24,322 bases of DNA from UBA1181 sp045617845 (GTDB taxonomy: Bacteria; Bacteroidota; Bacteroidia; Bacteroidales; Paludibacteraceae), in assembly GCA_045617845.1 (NCBI GenBank), contig JAZLJL010000048.1, positions 1 to 24,322 of the forward strand. The letters are read 5' to 3'. The position numbers were made by a program, and so were the translations under genes. Positions 15,632 to 24,322 of this stretch are shown in pieces. The notes beneath the pieces are model-generated. The model saw nothing but the letters and a program-made list of their open reading frames with translations, searched no databases and was not told the origin of the DNA. Within the stretch, counting starts at the first letter, position 1; every line of letters begins with the position of its first letter.

Positions 15632-17281
15632 ATGGTAGAAAGATTTGTAAATCGAGTGAAGTTCGACTCTTACGAGGACTTCAAGGATAATTTCAAAATA
15701 ATGGTGCCAGACCATTTCAACTTCGGCTACGACGTCGTGGACGAATGGGCGAAAGAGGCACCGAATAAAGTAGCGCTTTGCTGGACCAACGACCAGGGCG
15801 AGCACATCGACTTCACCTTCGCCGACATGAAACGCGAGACGGACAAAACCGCCTCCTACCTTCAGTCGCTCGGCATCGGGAAAGGTGACATGGTGATGCT
15901 TATCCTAAAACGTCGTTACGAATTTTGGTTCTCCATCATCGCATTGCACAAAATCGGAGCTGTCGTCATCCCGGCGACACACCTCCTTACGAAGAAAGAC
16001 ATCGTATACCGTTGCAATGCAGCTGGTATAAAAGCGATTATCGCATATGGTGACGACATCATCACCACCCACATCAACGAATCGGTTGAGGATTCCCCTT
16101 CCCTGAAATATAGAATTTCCGTCGGACCAATCGTGCCGGAGGGATGGCTGGATTTCCACAAAGGCGTGGACGCCGCAGCCCCTTTCTCGGCTCCCGCACG
16201 CAACGACAACGACGACATCATGTTGCTCTACTTCACTTCCGGAACAACAGGAAACCCCAAGATGGTCGCACACACATTCACTTACCCTCTCGGACACATT
16301 GTCACCGGTAAATTTTGGCACAATCTGGACGAGAATTGCCTCCACTTGACTGTCGCCGACAGCGGATGGGGGAAATGCGTCTGGGGGAAACTTTACGGAC
16401 AATGGATATCAGGCGCCACGGTGTTTGTCTACGACCACGTGAAGTTCAATCCGGCGGACATGCTGAAGATGATTGAGAAATACCACATCAACTCATTCTG
16501 CGCCCCACCAACCGTTTTCCGCTTCATGATGAAAGAGGGACTCGAAAATTATGACTTGTCTTCCCTAAAACAATGTTATATCGCAGGAGAGCCTCTGAAC
16601 CCTGTCATCTACGAAGATTTCAGGAAAGAGACTGGCATCAAGTTGATGGAAGGATTCGGCCAGACCGAAACCACAGTATCCATCGCCACCTTCCCTTGGA
16701 TGGAACCGAAACCAGGCTCCATGGGCAAACCTAACCCGATATTCAACATCGACCTAATCGCTCCGGACGGCCACTCTGTCGAAGACGGAGAACATGGAGA
16801 AATCATCATTCGCCTTGGAGACAAACGTCCAGTCGGCCTATTCAAAGGCTACCTTCACGACGAAGAGAAAAACAAAGAATGTTTCCGCGGAGGTGTTTAC
16901 CACACGGGCGACATCGCTTGGAGGGACGAAGACGGTTACTACTGGTTTGTCGGACGTACCGACGACGTCATCAAAAGCTCTGGATACCGCATCGGTCCTT
17001 TCGAGGTGGAAAGCGCTTTGCTCACCCACCCCGCAGTTCTCGAATGCGCCATCACCGGTGTGCCGGACGAAATCCGCGGACAAGTGGTGAAGGCGACCAT
17101 CGTTCTCACCAAAGAGTACAAGGGCAAGGCAGGCGACACACTAATCAAAGAGATCCAGGACCACGTAAAACGCACCACCGCACCATACAAATACCCCCGT
17201 GTGGTTGAGTTCGTGGACGAAATGCCGAAGACCATCAGCGGCAAGATCAAAAGGTCCGAGTTGAGGAACGGCAACAAATAA
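15632..17281 (+). CDS. AMP-forming acyl-CoA synthetase (ANL superfamily), copy A
   Basis: It should activate a carboxylic acid with ATP and transfer it to coenzyme A. The 549-aa protein shows the ANL motifs in order: the P-loop-like LLYFTSGTTGNPKM near 205, GEPLNP near 318, GFGQTETT near 341, the hinge region YHTGDIAWRDEDGYYWFVGR near 425, DDVIKSSGYRIGPFEVE near 445, and the C-terminal catalytic lysine region PKTISGKIKRSELR near 533. Its length and the GPFEVE and ISGKIKR motifs resemble acetyl- or medium-chain acyl-CoA synthetases; the substrate cannot be read from sequence. It is paired with the upstream XRE-cupin gene, and both are duplicated directly downstream. Confidence 0.92.
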   Translation: MVERFVNRVKFDSYEDFKDNFKIMVPDHFNFGYDVVDEWAKEAPNKVALCWTNDQGEHIDFTFADMKRETDKTASYLQSLGIGKGDMVMLILKRRYEFWFSIIALHKIGAVVIPATHLLTKKDIVYRCNAAGIKAIIAYGDDIITTHINESVEDSPSLKYRISVGPIVPEGWLDFHKGVDAAAPFSAPARNDNDDIMLLYFTSGTTGNPKMVAHTFTYPLGHIVTGKFWHNLDENCLHLTVADSGWGKCVWGKLYGQWISGATVFVYDHVKFNPADMLKMIEKYHINSFCAPPTVFRFMMKEGLENYDLSSLKQCYIAGEPLNPVIYEDFRKETGIKLMEGFGQTETTVSIATFPWMEPKPGSMGKPNPIFNIDLIAPDGHSVEDGEHGEIIIRLGDKRPVGLFKGYLHDEEKNKECFRGGVYHTGDIAWRDEDGYYWFVGRTDDVIKSSGYRIGPFEVESALLTHPAVLECAITGVPDEIRGQVVKATIVLTKEYKGKAGDTLIKEIQDHVKRTTAPYKYPRVVEFVDEMPKTISGKIKRSELRNGNK

Positions 17282-17315
17282 TTACGAAAAGTTTCACAAT
17301 GATTGACGAACATAT

Positions 17316-17867
17316 ATGGTAAACGAGCAAATTAAGCAAATCGCTTTACGTATGAAATGCCTACGTGAAGACCTCGAAATGACGACGGAACAATTGGCCG
17401 AAGCATGCGCCATCACCCCCGCCGAATACTCGGCTTACGAAAGCGGAGAAAAAGACATTCCCGTAAGCGTTCTTCATTGCATCTCCCAAAAATGCGGCGT
17501 CGAATTAACGACTCTCCTTCTGGGAGAAGACCCACACATGAGGACCTATTACTTGACCAGGAAAGGGAAAGGAACAGTCATGGAACGTACGAAGGCATAC
17601 AAATACCAATCCTTGGCAGCAGGGTTCATCGACCGCAAAGGCGACCCATTCATTGTGACCGTCGAACCTAACGACGCGCCCGTCCACCTCAATTCCCACC
17701 CGGGACAAGAGTTCAACATGGTGCTCGAAGGGAGAATGCTCATCAGCATCAACGGCAAAGAACTAACATTGAACGAAGGGGATAGCATCTATTTCGATTC
17801 CAACAAACTACACGGAATGAAGGCATTGGACAACAAAACCGTCAAATTCCTAGCTATCATCCTTTAA
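17316..17867 (+). CDS. XRE-family regulator with C-terminal cupin domain, copy B
   Basis: This 183-aa paralogue of the product at 15044-15595 has the same layout: XRE helix-turn-helix in the first ~68 residues and cupin_2 domain from about 100. Most replacements fall in the recognition-helix neighbourhood (ITPAEYSAY against ISNEEYTAY) and at a few cupin positions (LEGRML against LQGSML), so DNA target or ligand preference may have shifted; this is inference. It starts 34 bp after ligase A and ends 39 bp before ligase B. Both copies open with the identical MVNEQIKQIA. Confidence 0.9.
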   Translation: MVNEQIKQIALRMKCLREDLEMTTEQLAEACAITPAEYSAYESGEKDIPVSVLHCISQKCGVELTTLLLGEDPHMRTYYLTRKGKGTVMERTKAYKYQSLAAGFIDRKGDPFIVTVEPNDAPVHLNSHPGQEFNMVLEGRMLISINGKELTLNEGDSIYFDSNKLHGMKALDNKTVKFLAIIL

Positions 17868-17906
17868 GCACACAAACAACGAATAATAGTCAATTACTAA
17901 CCTATT

Positions 17907-19556
17907 ATGGTAGAAAGATTTGTAAATAGAGTGGAGTTCGATTCATACGAGGACTTCAAAGACAATTTTAAGATTAAGGTTCCGGACCACTTCAACTTCG
18001 GATATGACGTCGTCGACGAGTGGGCCAAAGAGTCACCTGATAAAGTGGCGCTTTGCTGGGCTAACGACCAAGGCGAACACATCGATTTCACATTCGCCGA
18101 CATCAAACGAGAATCAGACAAGACCGCATCCTTCCTGCAATCCATAGGAATTAAGAAGGGCGATATGGTCATGCTTATCATGAAGCGCCGTTACGAGTTT
18201 TGGTTCACCATCATCGCACTCCACAAAATCGGAGCCGTCGCTATTCCCGCGACATTCCTCTTGACGAACAAAGACATCATCTACCGCTGCAACGCGGCTG
18301 ACATCAAAGCGATCATCGCTGTCGGTGAAGATGTAATCACCAAACATGTGGACGATTCCGTCTTGGAATCCCCAACACTAAAATACCGTATCTCCATCGG
18401 TCCAAACATTCCGGAAGGGTGGTTGGACTTCCATAAGGAAATCGAGAAAGCCGCACCTTTTGTGGCTCCCGCACGGAACGAGAACGACGACATGATGCTG
18501 TTATACTTCACGTCCGGCACGACAGGGCATCCGAAGATGGTAGTTCACTCCTTCACATATCCACTCGGTCATATCGTGACTGGTAAATACTGGCACAACT
18601 TGAACGAGCAAAGCCTTCACCTGACCGTGGCTGATACCGGTTGGGCGAAATGCGCATGGGGTAAATTATACGGGCAATGGATTTCCGGAGCGACACTGTT
18701 CGTCTACGACCACGTGAAATTCAATCCGTCGGACATGCTGAAGATGATCGAGAAATACCACATCAACTCATTCTGCGCACCTCCGACAGTCTTCCGTTTC
18801 ATGATGAAAGAAGGTCTCGAAAATTATGATCTATCATCCCTGAAACAGTGTTTCATCGCAGGAGAGCCTTTGAACCCTGTCATCTACGAAGACTTCCATA
18901 GAGAGACCGGAATCAAACTGATGGAAGGGTTCGGACAGACCGAAACCACCGTATCCATCGCCACTTTCCCTTGGTTGGAACCTAAGCCAGGATCCATGGG
19001 CAAACCCAATCCGAACTTCAACATCGACTTGGTGGCGCCTGACGGTCACTCCGTAGAAGATGGTGAGCATGGTGAAGTCATCATACGGACAGAACCGGTC
19101 CGCCCTGTCGGTCTATTCACTGGCTATTACCGCGACCCTGAGAAGAATGCGGAATGCTTCTACGACGGCGCATACCATACAGGCGATGTGGCTTGGAGGG
19201 ACGAAGACGGCTACTTCTGGTTCGTAGGCCGCACCGACGACGTGATCAAAAGTTCCGGTTACCGTATCGGTCCTTTCGAAGTGGAAAGCGCATTGCTCAC
19301 CCACCCCGCCGTTCTCGAATGCGCCATCACCGGCGTTCCGGACGAAATCCGCGGACAAGTGGTGAAGGCCACCATCGTGCTCACCAAAGAGTACAAGGAC
19401 AAAGCGGGCGACGAATTAATAAAAGAGATCCAAGACCACGTGAAACGTACTACAGCGCCATACAAGTATCCACGTGTGGTTGATTTCGTTGACGAAATGC
19501 CTAAGACATTCAGCGGAAAAATCAAGAGGTCTGAACTAAGGGGAGAGAAAAAGTAA
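17907..19556 (+). CDS. AMP-forming acyl-CoA synthetase (ANL superfamily), copy B
   Basis: This 549-aa paralogue of the product at 15632-17281 has all ANL motifs intact (LLYFTSGTTGHPKM, GFGQTETT, YHTGDVAWRDEDGYFWFVGR, DDVIKSSGYRIGPFEVE, PKTFSGKIKRSELR). Differences cluster in the N-terminal domain at about residues 110-205 and around 390-420. The C-terminal stretch from GRTDDVIKSS through ITGVPDEIRGQVVKATIVLT is unchanged in protein, and nearly so in DNA for the 17035-17095 equivalent. It is therefore probably active, perhaps with a different acid preference. Its stop lies 3 bp before proB, so the two are cotranscribed. Confidence 0.92.
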   Translation: MVERFVNRVEFDSYEDFKDNFKIKVPDHFNFGYDVVDEWAKESPDKVALCWANDQGEHIDFTFADIKRESDKTASFLQSIGIKKGDMVMLIMKRRYEFWFTIIALHKIGAVAIPATFLLTNKDIIYRCNAADIKAIIAVGEDVITKHVDDSVLESPTLKYRISIGPNIPEGWLDFHKEIEKAAPFVAPARNENDDMMLLYFTSGTTGHPKMVVHSFTYPLGHIVTGKYWHNLNEQSLHLTVADTGWAKCAWGKLYGQWISGATLFVYDHVKFNPSDMLKMIEKYHINSFCAPPTVFRFMMKEGLENYDLSSLKQCFIAGEPLNPVIYEDFHRETGIKLMEGFGQTETTVSIATFPWLEPKPGSMGKPNPNFNIDLVAPDGHSVEDGEHGEVIIRTEPVRPVGLFTGYYRDPEKNAECFYDGAYHTGDVAWRDEDGYFWFVGRTDDVIKSSGYRIGPFEVESALLTHPAVLECAITGVPDEIRGQVVKATIVLTKEYKDKAGDELIKEIQDHVKRTTAPYKYPRVVDFVDEMPKTFSGKIKRSELRGEKK

Positions 19557-19559
19557 AAG

Positions 19560-20630
19560 ATGAAGAGACGAATAGCAATCAAGATTGGCAGTAACGTGCT
19601 CGCTCTCAAAGAGGGCGGATTGGACTTGAAACGCATCAAGCAACTAGTCTCCCAAGTCTCAGAACTGCATAGACAAGGCTTCGAAATCATCATGATTTCA
19701 TCGGGAGCCGTCGCAGCCGGCCGCTCTCTCATCACAGACGATAAGCTGGACGCAGTTTCGGCTAGGCAACTCTTCTCCGCCATAGGGCAAGCGAAACTCA
19801 TCAACCATTACCACGAGTTCTTCGGAGAGGAAAACATTCTCTGCGGCCAAGTGTTGACCACCAAAGAGAGCCTTAGCACACGTTCCCATTACCTGAACCA
19901 ACGCAACTGCATGGAAGTAATGCTCCAACATGGCGTTGTACCCATCGTCAATGAGAACGACACCATCTCCGTGACCGAGCTGATGTTCACCGACAACGAC
20001 GAGTTATCCGGCATGGTTGCCACTATGATGAATGCGGAGAAATTAATCATCCTCAGCAATATCGACGGCATCTATGACGGCAATCCGTCAGACCCGGAGT
20101 CATCTGTCATCAGGGAAGTATACCCTGGCAAAAGAGACCTATCCTCCTACATTCAAACGTCCAAATCTTCATTTGGCAGAGGAGGCATGCAGACAAAAAC
20201 CAACATCGCGAGCAAAGTAGCTGACGAAGGACTGGAGGTAATCATCGCCAACGGGAAGAAGGACAACATCCTACTCAAATTACTTACAAGCAAAGAAGAT
20301 ATCATCTGCACAAGATTCCTTCCAAGCGAGGAGCCGGCCACAAGCGTCAAAAAATGGATCGCCCACAGCGAGGGATTCGCGAAAGGCGAAATCCACCTTG
20401 ACACCAAAGCAGCAGAAGCTTTACGCGAGGGGAACAACTCCGTTCTGATGGTCGGAGTCACCAATATCGTAGGCAATTTCGAAAAAGACGATATCGTAAA
20501 AATATTTGACGACAAACAAAAACAATTAGGCGTAGGGAAAGCGCAATACACAAGCGACGACGCAACAAAACTAATCGGTAAAAAAGGGAAAAAGCCGATT
20601 GTTCACTACGACTATATGTACTTATTTTAA
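19560..20630 (+). CDS. proB: Glutamate 5-kinase with PUA domain
   Basis: It phosphorylates glutamate to gamma-glutamyl phosphate, the first committed step of proline synthesis and the usual point of proline feedback inhibition. The 356-aa protein has the amino-acid-kinase domain first (RIAIKIGSNVL at 4-14, MISSGAVAAGR near 46, PIVNENDTIS near 130, FTDNDELSGMVA, LSNIDGIYDGNP near 168, FGRGGMQTKTNIAS near 204). The C-terminal PUA domain runs from about residue 275 (AKGEIHLDTKAAEALREG onward), a normal arrangement and length. It follows ligase B by 3 bp. No leader or attenuator is visible. proA, often next to proB, is absent here. Confidence 0.95.
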   Translation: MKRRIAIKIGSNVLALKEGGLDLKRIKQLVSQVSELHRQGFEIIMISSGAVAAGRSLITDDKLDAVSARQLFSAIGQAKLINHYHEFFGEENILCGQVLTTKESLSTRSHYLNQRNCMEVMLQHGVVPIVNENDTISVTELMFTDNDELSGMVATMMNAEKLIILSNIDGIYDGNPSDPESSVIREVYPGKRDLSSYIQTSKSSFGRGGMQTKTNIASKVADEGLEVIIANGKKDNILLKLLTSKEDIICTRFLPSEEPATSVKKWIAHSEGFAKGEIHLDTKAAEALREGNNSVLMVGVTNIVGNFEKDDIVKIFDDKQKQLGVGKAQYTSDDATKLIGKKGKKPIVHYDYMYLF

Positions 20631-20648
20631 AAACATAAATTGAATGAT

Positions 20649-22487
20649 ATGAGCGAAACGAAGACATCCAACGTAGTCCTTGGGAAAGACCATGAGTCGC
20701 TAATCCATTGGGGATTACGCATCTTATTTTTCCTATTCGCCTGGATATACCTTGGCGTCGTGAAGGATGACTTTCTTTTCAAACTACAAGAATCCAACTA
20801 TTTCCTGCAAGATAGTCTATTCATCAAAGACCTATTAGCAGGTAAATCAGGACTCATCGTGGTCATATCACGCTTCATCCTCCAATTCTGTTATTATCCG
20901 TTGTTAGGAGCGGGAATAATCGCATTACTACTATCTTGTTTGGAAGTCATTATCTCAAAAACATTCGCAATCAAAAAAGAATGGCGCATCATCGGGTTCA
21001 TACCATCCATAGCATTCCTTTACCTTTTCGCATCCGTCACATATGAATTATATGACATATTCGAAGCCTCATACGGCATAACGAATATCATTGGATTCTA
21101 CTACGCACTCCTGCTATTTGTCATCTACAGAAAGATAAATAAATCGATCATCGGAGTGGCAATCCTAACCATTATCACAGCGATAACGACCATTTGGATG
21201 GGTCCAAGCGCAATGGTAGCGATACTGATGTTCGGGGCAGACGCATTTTTCAAGAAAAGATTCATCCAAGGAGGCGTAAGCTTGGCATTAGGAGCGATAG
21301 TTACATACGTAACAGCCCAATTTTCATCATATCACATCACACCGGCATACATCGGCTATTCAATGATGCATCCATGGCCAATCGCATATTACAGTTCTCT
21401 GTTCGCGAAAACAATAGTGGCGCATGCCGTCGTCGTCTTGTCGCTGACAAGCCTACAGCTATATCATGAGAAATCAATCGTGAAATCACAAACATACGTC
21501 AATGCCATCGCATGCATCGTTTTAATGGCGGCAATCGTCTTAGGTTGTCGTTATCCAAAAGCCTTGGGCGAAGAATTCAAGTTACAACGGCTCACCCATC
21601 AAGCTGAATGGAAACAAATGGTGAAGGAAATGGACAAAATGGATATTTCCACAAGGGCAATCGCAGGCTACAGAGCTGTCGCATTGGCAGCGACAAAACA
21701 ACTAGAGAAAAAACTATTCAATTACAATTACGACTTTTATCGCACAAATTTCTATAAATATTGCGAAGAAACCATTTACTATCCAGACTTATTGTTCTAT
21801 GCTTCATTCCCACAAATCAGCTATAGATGGTGCATGGAATACATAACTGACGTACAAAAAAACATGCAAATGATAAAGATGATGGCATTGACATCTTTCG
21901 TCAACGAAGAATACGAATTGTCAAGACGATATTTAAATCTCCTGTCAAAGAGCATGTTCTATAAGGAATGGGCAAATGAATTGCTAGGATATCTGGACAA
22001 ACCCGAAAAATATTACGAAAAATATCCATATCTTATGGACGTGAAAGGCGGGCGTCCACAAGACGACAGAAGCGGACTCTTCAACTGTATCGCAGTAATG
22101 TATGACAGATATAGGTTCCTTCCTTTCGTCACAGCGCAAAAAAGATGGATGACATTGTTATACAGAAGACATCTAGACCAATTGGAAAGCGAAATATTAA
22201 AATCACCATACATGACTAGAGGTGAGATGCCAAGATGCATACAAGAAGGTTTGATTCTAAAAGCATTACTCACGGGCGATAAATCAATGTTAAAACAATT
22301 CCCAATCAATCGAGAAGTATACGAATATGTATCCGAATTCAAGAACTACTATGTAAACCATCATAACGATGAAAACTTAGCATTGAAGATGAAAAAGAAA
22401 TTCGGATACTCATATTGCCACTATTTTGCGTTCGGCATAGGATCAACCGATTATACAAATAAAGGAAAAATAAATAAAGCACAATAA
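20649..22487 (+). CDS. DUF6057-type polytopic membrane protein
   Basis: This 612-aa protein (615 if the upstream TTG at 20640 is used; ATG 20649 is the better start) has about eight or nine transmembrane helices in the first ~300 residues, for example LIHWGLRILFFLFAWIYLGV, LLGAGIIALLLSCLEVIIS, SIIGVAILTIITAITTIWMG and YVNAIACIVLMAAIVLGC. A soluble C-terminal half rich in Y, K and M follows, with helical-repeat character (AGYRAVALAATKQLEKKLFN, FVNEEYELSRRYLNLLSKS). The layout matches what I recall of DUF6057 proteins in Bacteroidales, which have no established function. It follows proB by 18 bp and its TAA shares one base with the next ATG (TAATG), so it is translationally coupled to the propeller protein, suggesting a joint envelope role. 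Confidence 0.75.
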   Translation: MSETKTSNVVLGKDHESLIHWGLRILFFLFAWIYLGVVKDDFLFKLQESNYFLQDSLFIKDLLAGKSGLIVVISRFILQFCYYPLLGAGIIALLLSCLEVIISKTFAIKKEWRIIGFIPSIAFLYLFASVTYELYDIFEASYGITNIIGFYYALLLFVIYRKINKSIIGVAILTIITAITTIWMGPSAMVAILMFGADAFFKKRFIQGGVSLALGAIVTYVTAQFSSYHITPAYIGYSMMHPWPIAYYSSLFAKTIVAHAVVVLSLTSLQLYHEKSIVKSQTYVNAIACIVLMAAIVLGCRYPKALGEEFKLQRLTHQAEWKQMVKEMDKMDISTRAIAGYRAVALAATKQLEKKLFNYNYDFYRTNFYKYCEETIYYPDLLFYASFPQISYRWCMEYITDVQKNMQMIKMMALTSFVNEEYELSRRYLNLLSKSMFYKEWANELLGYLDKPEKYYEKYPYLMDVKGGRPQDDRSGLFNCIAVMYDRYRFLPFVTAQKRWMTLLYRRHLDQLESEILKSPYMTRGEMPRCIQEGLILKALLTGDKSMLKQFPINREVYEYVSEFKNYYVNHHNDENLALKMKKKFGYSYCHYFAFGIGSTDYTNKGKINKAQ

Positions 22488-24175
22488 TGATGACGAGGAA
22501 ACTGCTTATTCTGACGATGGTCATATTCACAATGAACCATTGTACGAAAGAAATACCGAATGACGCGACAGAAGTGAATGAGGAAGTTAGCACATATCCT
22601 GATGTCAAAGATGTAACAATACCTAAAAACTTGGCTCCACTGAACTTCATCATAGAGAATGAAGGAGAAGAGTGCATCGTCGAACTTTCCGACAAATCGG
22701 GGAAAAAAATAGTAACCCAAGGGAATGGTCAAAAAGAGATACTTTTCAACGAGAAAGAGTGGGAAAGCCTAATTTCAGGCACAGAAGACGATGAAATAGA
22801 ATGTAAGACATATATAAAGCGCAAAAGCAAATGGAGCAAGCTGAATACATTCAAAATCAACATCTTAAACCAACCAATAGATTCGTTTATCACCTATAGG
22901 TTGATTGAACCATCATTTATGAGTACAGGACAAATAGGACTATACCAATTCAATCTGATGACAGGCGAAGAAACGGTAATCATGAGAAGATGCAAAAACT
23001 TCACCAAAGAAAAAGTTCATGAACAAAGCTGTGTCAACTGTCACTGTGCGCAAAAAGGGAATCCTAAAAATAAAATGTTCTATTACAGAGGTGATGGCGG
23101 TGGATTGATGCTGACATACAATGGCAAACTTTCTAAAATAAACACAAAAGTGGAGGGCATGTTCTGCGGTACTACATACCCGACATGGCACCCGACATTG
23201 CCATTCATCGTATTCTCTGAAAACGATGTGAAACAGGATTTTCCAACAATAAAGAAAGGGAAAACAGAATTTTACGACAAAAGAACAGACCTCATATTGT
23301 ATGACATAGAAAAGAACGAAATATTCATTGTAAGCGAATCAAAACAATTGGAGACGAACCCGTCTTGGAGTCCTGACGGAGAATACCTATATTTCGCGTT
23401 GTCAGACTCTCTAATGGATTTAACTGTATATCCGGAATACGAATATCCAAAGTTGAAATATGATATCGCCAGGACGAAATTTGACCCGCAAACGAAATCA
23501 TTCTCAAAACCAGAAATTGTACTCAACATAACAAAAGATAACAGGAGCGCAACTTTCCCAAGAATATCACCAGACAAAAAATTCCTGTTAACTGTAATCT
23601 CGGATTATGGAGCATCGCCGCATACACATCAGGAAGCAGATCTCTACGCGATGAATCTAGAGACAAAAGAATTAATCAAATGTGACGCGGCCAATAGTAA
23701 TGAATCGGAAAGTTACCATGACTTCTCCTCTAAAGCGAACTGGTTTGTGTTCTATTCAAGAAGGGAAGACGGAAACTACGGAAGGGCATACATTTCCTAT
23801 TTGGATAGCACTGGTAAAACGACAAAACCATTCCAATTGCCACACAAAAACCCTCAAATGGACCACAAAAGGTTAAAACTATACAATATGATAGAATTCG
23901 CCAATTCAGCAGTAACATACTCTGAAGCGGATTTCTATGACTTAGTTTGGAACCATGAAACAATACAAGCACAAAAGGACCCGAGGAACTTAGTGACAGA
24001 TGGTAACACAAGCGCCACGTACGTGAACGACAGGAAAAACAACACCGATGCAAACACTAGCGCTACAAAACTAAATAAAGGCGCTGAGGGGAATGACGGA
24101 TACACAGGAGCAAGCGCAAAAAACACGGAGAGAATAATAAATAATTATCAAAGTGATAAAAACATCCACGAATGA
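22487..24175 (+). CDS. TolB-like beta-propeller (PD40) protein with CxxCH motif, probable lipoprotein
   Basis: This 562-aa protein has a basic start and hydrophobic segment ending in MNHCTKE, an atypical lipobox (Cys20), so export and lipid anchoring are likely but not certain. QSCVNCHCAQ near residue 183 contains a CxxCH heme-attachment-type motif. From about 220 on come WD40/PD40-like blades: YPTWHPTLPFIVFSEND, NPSWSPDGEYLYFALSD, FPRISPDKKFLLTVISDYG and SKANWFVFYSRREDG. Similar propellers with CVNCH and a neighbouring DUF6057 protein occur in Bacteroidales as far as I recall; whether heme is bound is unknown. The last ~60 residues are a low-complexity N/T/S/A/D tail with NTSAT twice. It is coupled to the preceding gene by a one-base overlap. 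Confidence 0.75.
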   Translation: MMTRKLLILTMVIFTMNHCTKEIPNDATEVNEEVSTYPDVKDVTIPKNLAPLNFIIENEGEECIVELSDKSGKKIVTQGNGQKEILFNEKEWESLISGTEDDEIECKTYIKRKSKWSKLNTFKINILNQPIDSFITYRLIEPSFMSTGQIGLYQFNLMTGEETVIMRRCKNFTKEKVHEQSCVNCHCAQKGNPKNKMFYYRGDGGGLMLTYNGKLSKINTKVEGMFCGTTYPTWHPTLPFIVFSENDVKQDFPTIKKGKTEFYDKRTDLILYDIEKNEIFIVSESKQLETNPSWSPDGEYLYFALSDSLMDLTVYPEYEYPKLKYDIARTKFDPQTKSFSKPEIVLNITKDNRSATFPRISPDKKFLLTVISDYGASPHTHQEADLYAMNLETKELIKCDAANSNESESYHDFSSKANWFVFYSRREDGNYGRAYISYLDSTGKTTKPFQLPHKNPQMDHKRLKLYNMIEFANSAVTYSEADFYDLVWNHETIQAQKDPRNLVTDGNTSATYVNDRKNNTDANTSATKLNKGAEGNDGYTGASAKNTERIINNYQSDKNIHE

Positions 24176-24322
24176 AATAAATATTAAGAAGCTGTTTAAA
24201 AATTTACGAAAAAGTTTCTTATTGGGCTTTTTATGGATACTTTTTGTCTATTTTAATCATTTCCTCAGTCACAATGGAACCCCATTGCTCCTATCGGAAA
24301 TAATCAAAATATCCTAAAAAGT
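24176..24322. other. Right-edge intergenic sequence; possible insertion-sequence end
   Basis: AT-rich sequence with no supported gene. GAAGCTGTTTAAAAATTT near 24187 resembles terminal inverted repeats of some Bacteroidetes insertion sequences, and on the minus strand a 19-codon frame without a start runs from 24290 to a TAA at 24231-24233. CAATGG...CCATTG at about 24273-24287 forms a small palindrome. With only one edge visible, this remains a guess. Confidence 0.2.

Larger units (their letters stand above)
15044..19556 (+). repeat. Tandem gene duplication: (XRE-cupin + acyl-CoA ligase) x 2
   Basis: The pair 15044-17281 is repeated in the same order and orientation at 17316-19556, with identical protein lengths (183 and 549 aa in both) and similar spacers (36 and 39 bp inside pairs, 34 bp between them). 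Proteins are about 91% (regulator) and roughly 85% (ligase) identical by eye, while many synonymous sites differ, so the duplication is old and both copies are under selection. Confidence 0.95.

Overview
The window looks like a chromosomal segment of a Bacteroidales bacterium. The evidence is a Bacteroidetes-type promoter in front of a tRNA (TTTG, 19 bp, TACCTTTG), the scarcity of Shine-Dalgarno sites, and several protein families typical of that order: a VgrG plus PAAR-like (DUF4280-type) effector locus, a DUF6057-type membrane protein beside a CxxCH beta-propeller protein, and a small S4 protein. I cannot name the genus.

Left part (1-13127, all minus strand): a type VI secretion (T6SS) cargo locus. 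Read in the direction of transcription it has vgrG (13127-11253), an unrecognised 283-aa protein that may be a loading adaptor, and a 1661-aa effector. The effector joins a disordered N-terminus, a PAAR-like tip, a long beta-rich middle, a GH23/lysozyme-like domain and a C-terminal Cys/His papain-like domain. A lipoprotein that is probably the cognate immunity protein follows. Beyond it lies what I read as an orphan array of displaced toxin C-terminal pieces and immunity genes: a 42-aa open frame plus a membrane-anchored immunity-like protein; a headless M15-like peptidase fragment overlapping the start of a lipoprotein homologous to that membrane-anchored protein; and an M23 peptidase module whose frame opens at a repeat boundary. 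Two 102-bp repeats, one mismatch apart and each with a 12-bp GC-rich stem, bracket the array.

Middle (13128-14226): an AT-rich intergenic region with opposed promoters, an initiator-like tRNA-Met(CAU) with a strong terminator, a 58-aa membrane protein, a bidirectional terminator and a convergent small S4-domain RNA-binding protein.

Right part (14227-24175, all plus strand): one close-packed gene run. proC is followed by two tandem copies of an XRE-cupin regulator plus AMP-forming acyl-CoA ligase pair, then proB. A DUF6057-type membrane protein and a lipoprotein-like beta-propeller with a CxxCH motif follow, overlapping by one base. The last 147 bases hold no supported gene; they may touch the end of an insertion sequence.

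Functionally, the left half is an interbacterial weapon locus whose toxins all appear to attack peptidoglycan, which fits immunity proteins carrying lipoprotein or membrane-anchor signals. The right half is housekeeping proline synthesis interleaved with a duplicated carboxylate-activation module.
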